Shown in pieces: positions 15,896 to 24,304 of a stretch of 48,456 bases of DNA. Numbering within the stretch: the stretch's first letter is position 1; the number at the start of each line of letters is the position of its first letter. Source of the DNA: a bacterium (GTDB lineage Bacteria; Patescibacteriota; Minisyncoccia; UBA6257; GWB1-50-10); the NCBI GenBank assembly GCA_030647415.1, contig JAUSKB010000023.1:1-48456 (forward strand), given 5' to 3'. The translations under genes were made by a program, and so were the position numbers. The notes under the pieces were generated by a model that had not been told where the DNA came from, did no database searches, and saw only the letters and a program-made list of their open reading frames with translations.

Positions 15896-16183
15896 TTACA
15901 GATTTTCCTGTTTTACCGGCGTGTCACTCAAGCTCTCATCGACCGCTGCGGAATCGGAACCGAGCGCATTGAGCTGTGCGTCGATGGACGCCATGTCCTG
16001 CTCGATGCTCGCACCCGACGGGTTCTGCGGCACCGGCGGCGTAATTCCTATTTCGGGCGCCGGCGGAACATCCGTGGCAGTGCCGGGAGCGTAGGCATTT
16101 TGGCTCCTCATAAACCACCAGAGGCCAACAACTACGACCACGACCACACTAACTATGACGGCTGTCTTTACGGTTCGTGACAT
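15896..16183 (-). CDS. Single-span membrane protein with Pro-rich exterior (95 aa)
   Basis: Membrane anchor VIVSVVVVVVVGLWWFM at residues 10-26. After it comes a Pro-rich linker (PPAPEIGITPPVPQNPSG) and an acidic tail (SIEQDMASIDAQLNALGSDSAAVDESL) that may be helical. No known family is recognised. It is the first gene of a two-gene unit with the secreted protein at 15021. The start is supported by a -10 box 6 nt upstream. Confidence 0.75.
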   Translation of the reverse strand: MSRTVKTAVIVSVVVVVVVGLWWFMRSQNAYAPGTATDVPPAPEIGITPPVPQNPSGASIEQDMASIDAQLNALGSDSAAVDESLSDTPVKQENL

Positions 16184-16189
16184 GTAAAC

Positions 16190-16195
16190 ATTCTA
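16190..16195 (-). promoter_or_regulatory. -10 box for a leaderless transcript
   Basis: TAGAAT on the minus strand, then 6 nt (GTTTAC) and the ATG at 16183. Confidence 0.55.
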
Positions 16196-16257
16196 CCAGA
16201 TACGGTTACTGGCGAGAAGGTTGCGCAAAATGCAAAAAACACGCATACTAAGCTCCC

Positions 16258-16278
16258 ATCCCGATATGATATCGGGAT
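16258..16278 (+). promoter_or_regulatory. Inverted repeat over the ABC-F promoter
   Basis: The 9-bp arms ATCCCGATA and TATCGGGAT flank TGA and cover a TATGAT -10 box (16265-16270), 14 nt before the ATG at 16285. It could be an operator or a small attenuating hairpin. Confidence 0.4.
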
Positions 16279-16284
16279 ATATTC

Positions 16285-17826
16285 ATGCAGACCGACGAAG
16301 TCATCATCCGATTCAATGCCGTCTCATTCGAGTATGGCCACACAAAGCCCATTCTCACCGCGGCGACTTTTTCGGTCCGCCGAGGGGCGAAGGTGGCGCT
16401 CATGGGCCAGAACGGTGCCGGGAAGACAACTATATTCCAGCTTATCACCGGCACCCTTAAGCCGGAAACTGGTTCCATCGCCGTCGCGGGAGACCTCACC
16501 ATGGCGACCGCGCGGCAGGTCATCCCCCGTGACCAGCTCAACTGGACCGTCCGCGAGTTCTTTGAGGCCGCCTTCTCAAAAAAGGTGTACGACATCGACC
16601 CCCGCATTGACCGCATCCTCGACGTGGTGCATCTCGCGGCCCCGCATGACCGCACGCTCCGGGGTTTTTCGGGCGGTGAGCAGGCGCGCCTCCTCCTCGC
16701 CTACGCGCTCATCCAGGACCCGGACCTCCTCCTCCTCGACGAGCCGACAAATAACCTCGATACGGCGGGTATAGAGCATCTCACCAAGTTCCTCGTGGAG
16801 TATAAAAAAACCTGCATCGTTATCTCGCACGATGCCGAATTCCTGAACGCCTTCACGGCGGGCGTCCTCTACCTCGAATCTGCGACTCGCGCGGTAGAGC
16901 AGTACGTGGGGAACTACCTTACCGTCGTCGCGGACATCACCGCACGGCTCGATCGCGAACGGATGAAGAACGCCCGGCTCTCGCAGGATATCGAGAACCG
17001 AAAGGAGCAGGCAAACTTCTTCGGTCAGAAAGGCGGCCACATGCGCGATGTGGCGCGGAAGATGCGTGAAAAAATCGAGGAACTTGAGGGCGAGGTGGTG
17101 AATGTGCGCCAGGAGGACAAGACCATCCGGAACTTCGTCATCCCCTGTGAGGACGAGATCACTGGTGTCATTCTTACACTCACCTCCGTCACGGTCATGG
17201 AGGGCCACGAGACGACCACCCGGCCGGTGGTAATCGAGCTCCGGCGAAAGGAGCGCCTCCTCCTCGCGGGGCCAAACGGCATCGGTAAGACCACGCTCCT
17301 CGAGCGGCTCGCGAGCGGCCATGCGACTGGCGAGCACATCGCGCGAGGGACGCGCGTCGGCTACTACCGCCAGGACTTCTCGACCCTCGACTTCGACGCG
17401 ACGGTCTACCGCGCACTCGTGGACGTCGCGACACACGTGAGTGAGCAGGAGCTCCGCTCCATGGCCGCCGGCTTCCTCATTGACGAGCGCATCATGAAGA
17501 CGCGCATCGGCGACCTCTCGGAGGGGCTGAAGGGTCTCGTGGCATTTGCCCAGCTTGTTCTCCTCCGCCCCGGCCTCCTTTTCCTCGACGAGCCCACGAA
17601 CCACATCAACTTCCGGCACCTGCCCGTCATCGCGAAGGCCCTCGACCGCTACGATGGCGCGATGGTGCTTGTGAGCCACGTCCCGGACTTCGTCTCCAAA
17701 ATCCGCATCGACCAGACGCTCGACCTCGGAACACTTCCAAAAACCCCAACCGCCCCGAAATATGCCGAGCAACCAAAAATGAAAAATGCACCAGCCAAGA
17801 AGCGGGCGGGAAAAGCGCAAAAGTAG
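16285..17826 (+). CDS. ABC-F family ATPase
   Basis: Soluble protein with two ABC ATPase domains, of the kind that works on ribosomes (translation factors or antibiotic-protection proteins). Domain 1 has Walker A GQNGAGKTT (about 41-49), signature FSGGEQ and Walker B LLLLDEPTNNLD. A charged linker (about 215-275: RLDRERMKNARLSQDIENRKEQ) follows. Domain 2 has Walker A GPNGIGKTT, a degenerate signature LSEGLKG in place of LSGGQ, and Walker B LLFLDEPTNHIN. The C-terminus is short and basic (KKRAGKAQK). The altered second signature is unusual. No transmembrane segments are present, so it is not a transporter. Confidence 0.92.
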   Translation: MQTDEVIIRFNAVSFEYGHTKPILTAATFSVRRGAKVALMGQNGAGKTTIFQLITGTLKPETGSIAVAGDLTMATARQVIPRDQLNWTVREFFEAAFSKKVYDIDPRIDRILDVVHLAAPHDRTLRGFSGGEQARLLLAYALIQDPDLLLLDEPTNNLDTAGIEHLTKFLVEYKKTCIVISHDAEFLNAFTAGVLYLESATRAVEQYVGNYLTVVADITARLDRERMKNARLSQDIENRKEQANFFGQKGGHMRDVARKMREKIEELEGEVVNVRQEDKTIRNFVIPCEDEITGVILTLTSVTVMEGHETTTRPVVIELRRKERLLLAGPNGIGKTTLLERLASGHATGEHIARGTRVGYYRQDFSTLDFDATVYRALVDVATHVSEQELRSMAAGFLIDERIMKTRIGDLSEGLKGLVAFAQLVLLRPGLLFLDEPTNHINFRHLPVIAKALDRYDGAMVLVSHVPDFVSKIRIDQTLDLGTLPKTPTAPKYAEQPKMKNAPAKKRAGKAQK

Positions 17827-17851
17827 GCGGGAGAAATAATAACAAAAACAA

Positions 17852-17878
17852 ACCGCCGTGCTTGAAGCAACGGCGGGT
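17852..17878 (-). terminator. Terminator of the small gene at 17893
   Basis: Stem ACCCGCCGT/ACGGCGGGT type with T-rich GTTTGTTTTTGTT following on the minus strand. It lies between convergent genes. Confidence 0.75.
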
Positions 17879-17892
17879 ACTCTTAGCACATA

Positions 17893-18195
17893 TCAAAAAA
17901 GGTTATAGATCTTTCGGAGCGCCTTCTTGAAATTCTCACCATCACAGAGGGTGTGCTCGTAAGCAGCTAGTGCCTCGTTGAATGTTTTCGCGGCTTTGAT
18001 ATTCTTCAGTGAGAGTTCGTTCCACTTCGCAAGTGCCGCTTGTTTTTCCTCGGTGCCTCTCTGGGCATTTTCATAGGCGTCCCACGCCTCTTTAATCGTT
18101 CTTGCGGAACAGGGTTTCAGTGGTATACCAAGCATTTCCTTGAAAAACACTGCGGGTATCCCCGTTCTTTTGGAAATTTTCTGTAGATCTTTCAT
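17893..18195 (-). CDS. Small hypothetical protein (100 aa), probably acquired
   Basis: Not recognised. A soluble, mainly helical protein (MKDLQKISKRTGIPAVFFKEML, AWDAYENAQRGTEEKQAALAKW) with two cysteines. It has an AGGGAG Shine-Dalgarno 8 nt before the ATG and a near-consensus TTGACA promoter, unlike the leaderless core genes around it. It is also more AT-rich. Its own terminator makes it a single-gene unit. These traits suggest acquisition from another lineage. Confidence 0.7.
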   Translation of the reverse strand: MKDLQKISKRTGIPAVFFKEMLGIPLKPCSARTIKEAWDAYENAQRGTEEKQAALAKWNELSLKNIKAAKTFNEALAAYEHTLCDGENFKKALRKIYNLF

Positions 18196-18235
18196 TTGAC
18201 ATCTCCCTTATATTAGGTTGAATTCATCTGGGTAT

Positions 18236-18265
18236 AAGCTAGCATATTTCTATGCAATTTGTCAA
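18236..18265 (-). promoter_or_regulatory. Promoter of the small gene at 17893
   Basis: TTGACA (18260-18265), an 18-nt spacer and TAGCTT (18236-18241) on the minus strand, about 40 nt before the ATG at 18195. Confidence 0.55.
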
Positions 18266-18366
18266 ATTTTCTCGCCTCGTGGGCGCGGTACTGCTTCAGG
18301 TATGACTAGAGGAGCTGTATGGTGTAAGGAGTAGGGCGAATATACCACAGATCCGAGCGGACAAGG

Positions 18367-18396
18367 CTGGGTGCTATGCTATAGCATAGCACCCAG
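18367..18396. repeat. Perfect 30-bp palindrome
   Basis: Each 15-nt half (CTGGGTGCTATGCTA and its complement) matches without a loop. It lies 40 bp downstream of the cupredoxin stop codon. It may be a terminator-like structure, although no U-run follows. The rest of 18266-18436 shows nothing else. Confidence 0.7.
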
Positions 18397-18436
18397 AGTG
18401 GCATACGAGCGGGCGGGATGAGGGACGTGTGTCCAC

Positions 18437-18940
18437 CTACTCCGTTACCGTCAGCGTTCCCCACATGCCCATCGCGCGGTGGTTACCGACCGAGCAGTAG
18501 TATTCGAAGTTCCCTACCTTGTCCGCGGTGAAGGTTACCGTCTCCTCGGTCCCGTCTGCGAGCTGCTTCGTCCTCACGCCGAGCTCATCAATTACAAAGT
18601 CATGGAACCCACCAGCGTTCTTGAGTGTGAGGCGCACCACCGTCCCCTTTTTGACCGTGATGGCCGAGGGCGAGAACGAAAAACTCCGGCCCGTGACCGT
18701 GATGTCCTTCGTCATGCCAACCGAACCGCCAGCCGAAACCGAGGTGTCGATGCCTGCCGCCGCGTTCGCGTTGCCCGGTTGCTGCTCCGGTACCGGTGAG
18801 CCGTTTCCGGATGGAGCCGCTGCAGGCACCGCCGGCGATTCTGTCACAGCGTCCGGTGCCAGCGACGGGCGCGACAGCGCGTACCATACACCTCCCGCGA
18901 CCACCACGACCGCAACCACGATGCCGATTGTCTTGTTCAT
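18437..18940 (-). CDS. Membrane-anchored cupredoxin-domain protein
   Basis: The N-terminal anchor or signal GIVVAVVVVAGGVWYAL (about 5-21) is followed by a Pro/Ala/Gly-rich linker to about 75 and a blue-copper-like domain (75-167). The type 1 copper ligands are readable: His in GGFHDFVIDE, Cys in YYCSVGNH, the His of that motif, and Met in RAMGMWG. It may carry electrons or bind copper on the outer face of the membrane; the partner is unknown. It is the last gene of the run that includes the MacA/MacB exporter. Confidence 0.88.
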   Translation of the reverse strand: MNKTIGIVVAVVVVAGGVWYALSRPSLAPDAVTESPAVPAAAPSGNGSPVPEQQPGNANAAAGIDTSVSAGGSVGMTKDITVTGRSFSFSPSAITVKKGTVVRLTLKNAGGFHDFVIDELGVRTKQLADGTEETVTFTADKVGNFEYYCSVGNHRAMGMWGTLTVTE

Positions 18941-18998
18941 AGGTGTTTCACTATACCATACCGACCGCGCAGTCGGTAAGTTTACACGTTATACCCAG

Positions 18999-19490
18999 TT
19001 ACTGTCCCGGTGGCGCGTTCGGACGAACCTGAATTGACTGCGCCGAGATGCTGCCGTCGGCATTCGTGATCCCCTGAATGGTGAGCTCCTCGCCGACCAT
19101 AACATCGTTGAGCGTGCCTGGACGCGAGGCGAGGACCTGCGTGGAGGTCGAAATAAACACCACACGCGAGCCACCATCCCGAAGCTTCACGGTCACGCTC
19201 GAGGCATCCTTCGAGACCACCTCCCCCGCGAGGAACCCGCCTGCGGTGCCGCCACCCATTCCTGCCGCGCCACGGCCGACGAAACGCTGCCCTCCCGACT
19301 GAACGCCGTCAGTCGTTCGGGCGGGTCCGCCGGTCCCGGTGCCGCCGCCGCTCGCGCCAAGGAAACCGCCTGCGTGAAGGTTCGTTGGTACCGCGGTAAC
19401 CAACGACTTTCCGTAGCTCATGCCGGTCCAGAATCCAACCGCACCAAACACGACTGCGGCAACGACCGATGTGATAATTTGTTTTTTCAT
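18999..19490 (-). CDS. Secreted Gly-rich protein with DUF5666-like domain
   Basis: N-terminal membrane segment (SVVAAVVFGAVGFWTGM, about 8-24), a long Gly-rich linker (FLGASGGGTGTGGPAR, AAGMGGGTAGGF), then a small beta domain (GEVVSKDASSVTVKLRDGGSRVVFISTSTQV... DVMVGEELTIQGITNADGSISAQSIQVR). That beta domain has the pattern of DUF5666 (OB-like) proteins. Function is unknown. It lies between the exporter permease and the cupredoxin gene. Confidence 0.75.
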   Translation of the reverse strand: MKKQIITSVVAAVVFGAVGFWTGMSYGKSLVTAVPTNLHAGGFLGASGGGTGTGGPARTTDGVQSGGQRFVGRGAAGMGGGTAGGFLAGEVVSKDASSVTVKLRDGGSRVVFISTSTQVLASRPGTLNDVMVGEELTIQGITNADGSISAQSIQVRPNAPPGQ

Positions 19491-19552
19491 GGATGTGTTG
19501 TGTTGACCTTTATCATGGCTGGAAATTAGTAATTGGTAATTAGAAATTGGAA

Positions 19553-20776
19553 CTATTCATACCGCAACGCCTCTATCGGGTTCAGCCGCGCCGCGCGGCG
19601 CGCAGGATAGTAGCCAAAAACGATGCCGATGAAAGCCGACACGCCGAATGCCAGAAGCACCGATGAGAGTGATATCGATGCCTGGATGATGTTGAAGTAG
19701 GTGAATCCGAACGCGATGAGCCAGCCGAGCGCCACACCGAGCACCCCGCCCGTTACCGTGAGTACCACTGCCTCCACGAGGAACTGGCGACTGATGTCCC
19801 GGGAGGTTGCGCCGATGGCTTTCCGGAGGCCGATTTCACGGGTCCGCTCCGTCACCGTCGTAAGCATCATGTTCATGATGCCGATACCACCCACAAGGAG
19901 CGAGATGCCCGCGACGGCGCCAAGGAAGATGGTAAGCGTGTCCGTGATGCTCGAGGCGGTCGCGAGGATATCCGCCTGGTTTAAAACGCTGAAATCGGAG
20001 AGAGTCAGGTCAGAAATGCGGTGGCGAGCGAGCAGGAGATTCGTAATCTGCGCCTGAACCTCCGCCATCGAACCCGCGTCCGCGGCCTGCACGCTCACGG
20101 TTGAGAGGTAACTGTCCCCAGCCAGGAACCGCTGCGCGCTCGTGAGCGGCACGTAAATCATGTCGTCCTGGTTGCCGAAGCCCGACCCGCCCTTTGCCTT
20201 GGTTACCCCAACGATACGAAACTCGATCTGCTTGATGCGAATGGTCTGCCCGATTGCATCCGAGCTGGAGCCGAATAGGTCGTCGCGGACGGCGGGACCG
20301 ATGACGGCGACCTTCGAGAGGCTCCGCACCTGGCTGTCGGTGATGAACATTCCCTCCCCGATTTCGACGTTCCGGACCGACGGGTAGACTGCCACCGTAC
20401 CAACAATCTGCGTATTGGTATTTTTACCCTTACTTGTCACCTGGTACCGGCCGGTGAGCTCGGGCGCGACCGCACGGACACCCGCTACCTCCGCGACAAT
20501 GGCGTCCGCATCCCCCTGCGTGAGCGTCCGCGCGGAGCCGCGGCCCGAAGAAACCGTCGTCCCGTGGCCTTGCTGTGCGCCCGGCGTGACGAGCACCAGA
20601 TTCGAACCGATGGATTCGATGCGGGCCTGAATACTACCCTGGGCTCCCTGGCCAATCGCGACCATCGCAATAACGGAGCTGATACCGATGACAATGCCAA
20701 GCACGGTGAGTCCGGACCGCGCGCGGTTGGACCACAGCACCTCGTAGGTCTCTTGGAGGATGTCAGAAAGATTCAT
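19553..20776 (-). CDS. MacB-type ABC transporter permease
   Basis: FtsX/MacB permease, 407 aa. The first membrane helix follows RARSGLTVLGIVIGISSVIAMVAIG. A periplasmic MacB_PCD-like domain spans about 45-260. Three C-terminal helices begin near 285 (IFLGAVAGISLLVGGIGIMNMMLTTVTERTREIGLRKAIGA), and the protein ends PIEALRYE, all typical. Unlike E. coli MacB, the ATPase is a separate gene (20914). With the ATPase and adaptor it forms a MacAB-like exporter of peptides or lipids in a cell without a classical outer membrane. Confidence 0.92.
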   Translation of the reverse strand: MNLSDILQETYEVLWSNRARSGLTVLGIVIGISSVIAMVAIGQGAQGSIQARIESIGSNLVLVTPGAQQGHGTTVSSGRGSARTLTQGDADAIVAEVAGVRAVAPELTGRYQVTSKGKNTNTQIVGTVAVYPSVRNVEIGEGMFITDSQVRSLSKVAVIGPAVRDDLFGSSSDAIGQTIRIKQIEFRIVGVTKAKGGSGFGNQDDMIYVPLTSAQRFLAGDSYLSTVSVQAADAGSMAEVQAQITNLLLARHRISDLTLSDFSVLNQADILATASSITDTLTIFLGAVAGISLLVGGIGIMNMMLTTVTERTREIGLRKAIGATSRDISRQFLVEAVVLTVTGGVLGVALGWLIAFGFTYFNIIQASISLSSVLLAFGVSAFIGIVFGYYPARRAARLNPIEALRYE

Positions 20777-20930
20777 AGAGTAATCGCGAATAATGCGAAT
20801 TTAACTCAAATAATGCGAATGGAATGCGCATACATTCGCATTATTACCTCTGCCATTCGCATTATTCGCAATTACTCTTTTCATTCGCATTATTACCTCT
20901 GCTATTTGCATTATTAGCGATTACTAATAC
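20777..20930. repeat. ATTCGCATTATT repeat array, copy 1
   Basis: Alternating forward and inverted copies of ATTCGCATTATT and GCGATTACTC words fill the junction between the permease and ATPase genes, and encode the last residues of the ATPase. A very similar array is at 21619-21767. The inverted arrangement allows cruciform or mRNA hairpins. Confidence 0.85.
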
Positions 20931-21618
20931 GGCGGGTGTGGTGCTTCGAATCCTCAACAATCGCCCCATCGCGGATGTGGATGATGCGCGCCGCATGCTC
21001 CGCGACGTCCTGCTCGTGCGTGATGAGCACGATGGTCCGCCCGAGGTCCCGGTTCAGGCGCTGGAAGGTCCCCAGCACGATTTCGCCCGTCTTTGTGTCG
21101 AGGTTCCCGGTCGGCTCGTCGGCGAGGATGAGCGATGGGTCGTTCACGAGCGCCCGTGCGATGGCGACGCGCTGGATCTCGCCGCCGGAGAGCTGATTCG
21201 AACGATGGTGGTATCGTTCCTCGTCCATCCCGGCGTTCTCGAGCGCCCTTCGAGCCGCCATCTCGCGCGCCTCGCCGTGGATACCCGCATAGACAAGCGG
21301 CAACATCACATTCCGGAGTACCGTCGCGCGCGGCAAGAGATTGAACGACTGGAAGACGAACCCGATCTTCCGCTTCCGAATCTCCGCAAGCTCGTCATCG
21401 GAGAATGATGAAACATCATGGCCGTCCAGCCGGTAGGTACCGGATGAGGGCGTATCGAGGCATCCGAGGATGTGCATGAGCGTCGACTTGCCGGATCCGG
21501 ACGGCCCCATAATGGCGATGAACTCGCCGTCCCGGATCGTGAAGCTCACGCCGGAGAGCGCCACCGTCTCCCCGGCGCCGCCTGTATATACCTTGGTGAC
21601 GTTCTGTACTTCGATCAT
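20914..21618 (-). CDS. MacB-type ABC transporter ATP-binding protein
   Basis: ATPase subunit of the exporter. Walker A GPSGSGKST, Q-loop FVFQSFNLLP, signature LSGGEIQRVAIARAL, Walker B LILADEPTGNLD and the H-loop ITHEQ are all present. It matches the LolD/MacB class in length (234 aa). The start is set at 21618 (MIEVQNVTKVY); the 11 additional codons upstream are made only of the repeat array. The last codons (RRISNR) also come from a repeat, so both ends of the gene are bounded by the same mobile-looking sequence. Confidence 0.92.
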   Translation of the reverse strand: MIEVQNVTKVYTGGAGETVALSGVSFTIRDGEFIAIMGPSGSGKSTLMHILGCLDTPSSGTYRLDGHDVSSFSDDELAEIRKRKIGFVFQSFNLLPRATVLRNVMLPLVYAGIHGEAREMAARRALENAGMDEERYHHRSNQLSGGEIQRVAIARALVNDPSLILADEPTGNLDTKTGEIVLGTFQRLNRDLGRTIVLITHEQDVAEHAARIIHIRDGAIVEDSKHHTRRISNR

Positions 21619-21767
21619 AGAGTAATCGCGAATAATGCGAATGTAACTCAAATAATGCGAATGAATGCGGGCTCTATTCGCATTATTACTCTGCTATTCG
21701 CATTATTCGCGATTACTCTTTTCATTCGCATTATTACTCTGCTATTCGCATTATTCGCGATTACTCC
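21619..21767. repeat. ATTCGCATTATT repeat array, copy 2
   Basis: An inverted left part (AATCGCGAATAATGCGAAT) is followed by a roughly 50-bp unit present twice in tandem, ending CGCGATTACTC. It fills the whole gap between the adaptor and ATPase genes and closely resembles 20777-20930. Confidence 0.85.
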
Positions 21768-23576
21768 TTATCGGCCGAAACCGCCCCCACCGACACCACG
21801 GGTTCCGCCGCCACCCAAGAGGCTCGCGGCACTCGGCTGCGTCGTCGCCGCGCTTGTGGTCGTCGGTGCGATGGTCCGGATGACCACCACGTCCCCAACC
21901 TGAAGTCCAGAGACAATCTCGACCGCGGTGTCGCTCGAAAGTCCGATTTTAACCGTTTGCTGATTCGGTGGAACGGAAAGTGCCACACCCTGATTCGAGG
22001 TACCGCTAACAGGCATTGTCCCAGACACGACCATCACGGAATTTTGGACTCCCAGTGATTTCACGGCGGCGGCAGGAACCATCACGACATCGCTCGCTGC
22101 TTTTGCGACGATGGCGGCACTGACGCTCATACCCGACTTCACGCGATTATCCTGCGTCGCGAACCGTATCTGGACGGCATACGTCACCACACCCTGTGAA
22201 ACCGTTCCCAATGAGTCCACGCTTGATACCTCGCCGGCGACCGCGAGGTCCGGGACGGCATCAAAAGTCACGGTCGCCTTCTGGCCGACCGAAATGGCGG
22301 AAACGTCAACCTCGTTCAACGTGATCGTGGCGAGCTGCTCCCTCGTGATGAGCGTCGCGACCGCCGTGCCCGGCGAGGCGGCATCCCCCTTCTTCGCGTT
22401 CACCTTGGCGATGACACCATCGAACGGTGCCCGAACGGTGTAGTCAGTAAGTGCCATTTGAGCGTCTCGGAGCGCGTCCTCGCGCTGCTGAACTATGAGT
22501 TTTGAGGAGCGGACATCGAGCGGATCTGCGCCTGCCATGAGCTTATCGAGTGATGCGGACTTTTCCGAAATCGAACGGCCGACGCTGATAATCGAGCTCT
22601 TTGCGGACTTGATTGAGTCCTGGGCGTTCAAAAGCCCGGAGAGATGCCCATTTACGGTCCCCGTCAGGCTGTTCAAGGTCGAGAGATGCGTGTCCGCGGT
22701 TGCCGGCACCCTGAGGTTCTGCTGCGTAACGCTGTCCTTGAACCGCTGCACGAGATTCACCGCGCTCTTCACTGCGTCGGAAACGGCGATGGTCGCATCG
22801 TACGTCTGCGCCACCAGCACTTCGATGGTTGCCGGGTCGGCGGTTCGATTCGTCGCCTTGTATGCCGTGAATGCCGCCTCATACGCGGCGCGTGCAGCTT
22901 GGTATGCGGCATCCGTCTGGTTCCGAATCATCGAGCCCACCGAATCGTCGGCTGCATGGACGGCACTCGCGTAATAATCAATGTTCCACTGCGAGCCACC
23001 AGTCAAGGAGTTCGAGTGAAGTACGTCGTTTAAGCTCGACATGGCATCGGGAAGGTCCAGGTAGGTGTTGGCGGCGGCGGTGAAGGCGTCCGTGTACGCC
23101 TTCACGAGCGAGGCACTCGCGTTCACGCTCGACTCCATCGCGCTCGCGAGGGCGTGCTGGGACTGGAGGAGCGAGAGTGCGTCAGCCGGCTGCATGAGCT
23201 TTTCATAGTTCAGGTGCGCTGTTTCAAGAGCCGTCTCGGCATCCCGAACTGCTTTTTGTGCGTCTTGGGAATCTATCCGCGCGAGTATGGCGCCCGCGCG
23301 AATACTTTGCCCCGCGACAGCCGGGACGGCCGTGAGGTCGCCGGACACCTTCGGCTTGACCTCAACCTGGTTCGAGGCCGACACCTGGCCCGTACCAGTC
23401 ACGGACTGCACCACCGTGCCCGTCTCGGCGACGGCGAGGACATACCGCGTCATGGGAGCGGGAGTGATTAGTGAGGCGATTGCCCGGTATCCGCCGAACG
23501 CAACGACGACAATTATGAGCACAGAAATAGCCCTGTGACTTCGCGCGAACCCCCAGATTTTTTTGAATGGTTTCAT
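21768..23576 (-). CDS. MacA/HlyD-type membrane fusion (adaptor) protein
   Basis: Adaptor of the MacAB-like exporter, 602 aa. One N-terminal membrane helix (AISVLIIVVVAFGGYRAI, about 17-34) is followed by a barrel-sandwich half GTGQVSASNQVEVKPKVSGDL near 60-80. A very long helical hairpin (about 105-375) contains several coiled-coil stretches. The second sandwich half is YTVRAPFDGVIAKVNAKKGDAASPGTAVATL near 390-420, with a beta barrel after it and a Gly-rich tail (LLGGGGTRGVGGGGFGR). The hairpin is longer than in E. coli MacA (371 aa in total), which suggests adaptation to a different envelope thickness or partner. Confidence 0.9.
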   Translation of the reverse strand: MKPFKKIWGFARSHRAISVLIIVVVAFGGYRAIASLITPAPMTRYVLAVAETGTVVQSVTGTGQVSASNQVEVKPKVSGDLTAVPAVAGQSIRAGAILARIDSQDAQKAVRDAETALETAHLNYEKLMQPADALSLLQSQHALASAMESSVNASASLVKAYTDAFTAAANTYLDLPDAMSSLNDVLHSNSLTGGSQWNIDYYASAVHAADDSVGSMIRNQTDAAYQAARAAYEAAFTAYKATNRTADPATIEVLVAQTYDATIAVSDAVKSAVNLVQRFKDSVTQQNLRVPATADTHLSTLNSLTGTVNGHLSGLLNAQDSIKSAKSSIISVGRSISEKSASLDKLMAGADPLDVRSSKLIVQQREDALRDAQMALTDYTVRAPFDGVIAKVNAKKGDAASPGTAVATLITREQLATITLNEVDVSAISVGQKATVTFDAVPDLAVAGEVSSVDSLGTVSQGVVTYAVQIRFATQDNRVKSGMSVSAAIVAKAASDVVMVPAAAVKSLGVQNSVMVVSGTMPVSGTSNQGVALSVPPNQQTVKIGLSSDTAVEIVSGLQVGDVVVIRTIAPTTTSAATTQPSAASLLGGGGTRGVGGGGFGR

Positions 23577-23591
23577 ATAAAAGTCTCGCCT

Positions 23592-23620
23592 GCCTCCGCC
23601 CCGGGATTCGGAGCGGAGGC
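23592..23620 (-). terminator. Hairpin between secreted small gene and adaptor gene
   Basis: GCCTCCGC and GCGGAGGC arms around a 13-nt loop, with ACTTTTA downstream on the minus strand, just before the adaptor ATG. It could be partial termination or mRNA processing inside the operon. Confidence 0.4.
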
Positions 23621-23633
23621 GTCGAATCCACCC

Positions 23634-24107
23634 CTAGAGACCGAACCCTCCCCTCATACCCATGCCCATGCCGCCGTGGCCCCTCCGTCCTGATTTCCCG
23701 TTCTGCGTAGACAGATTAGTCTGCATGAACTGGGTCCGCTGGTCGGCCTGCGCCTGCGTGATGACACCCTTGTCAACAAGCGCTTGGAGACGCGTCTTTT
23801 GCTCAACCGCGCGGGCATCCCGGAGCTTCTGCTGCAGCTGGTCCGCCGTGATGCCGTGCGCCGCCGCGAGCTGCGCCACCGTCTGGCCCTTCGCCCATGC
23901 GTTTTTCACATCGTCAATGCTCAAACCAAGGATGCTTGCCTTATTCTGAAACATCGTCTGCTGGCGCGAGGCAGTCTCGTCTGGCGTCGCATTTGAGCCA
24001 AACATGCCGTGCGCCGATACGGTCGCCGCGCCGAAGAGCACGAGGCCGGCGATCGGAACCGTGACGGCTGCAATCCGAAATACATTCCTCTTATTCATTG
24101 CGTTCAT
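23634..24107 (-). CDS. Small secreted protein with repeated helical motifs
   Basis: The likely start is MNAMNKRNVFRIAAV (24107, or the second Met at 24098). Longer readings add residues with no signal-peptide character. The signal segment is AAVTVPIAGLVLFGAATVSAHG. The mature part has an acidic/helical region with the motif ILGLSIDDVKNAWAKGQTVAQLAAAHGIT followed by QTRLQALVDKGVITQAQADQRTQFM. This matches the pattern of small exported proteins found with efflux systems in Gram-positive bacteria (DUF2680-like). The tail is Gly/Met/His-rich (RRGHGGMGMGMRGG) and may bind metal, which is inference. Confidence 0.7.
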   Translation of the reverse strand: MNAMNKRNVFRIAAVTVPIAGLVLFGAATVSAHGMFGSNATPDETASRQQTMFQNKASILGLSIDDVKNAWAKGQTVAQLAAAHGITADQLQQKLRDARAVEQKTRLQALVDKGVITQAQADQRTQFMQTNLSTQNGKSGRRGHGGMGMGMRGGFGL

Positions 24108-24304
24108 TTGGTGCACATACGTTACAATACGTTTGACCTTTACCGGAAGCAGATCGGAGAGCTCGATTCCCTCCGTCATGAGTATTCCGTGTTGCGGGAC
24201 GCACTGTCGACCGTGCATGTCCACCGGAAATCGCTGACGGATGCGTTCGGGCAATCCTGCCTTCCGTATCCGTAGTACACCCGCTCAAGTGCAATATTTC
24301 AGAA

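Noticed and set aside
16285-17826. ABC drug transporter
   Set aside because: No transmembrane segments and two fused ATPase domains with a charged linker indicate an ABC-F translation-type protein.
20777-21767. ATTCGCATTATT arrays as a CRISPR array
   Set aside because: Units alternate in orientation, spacers are absent or repetitive, and no cas gene is nearby.
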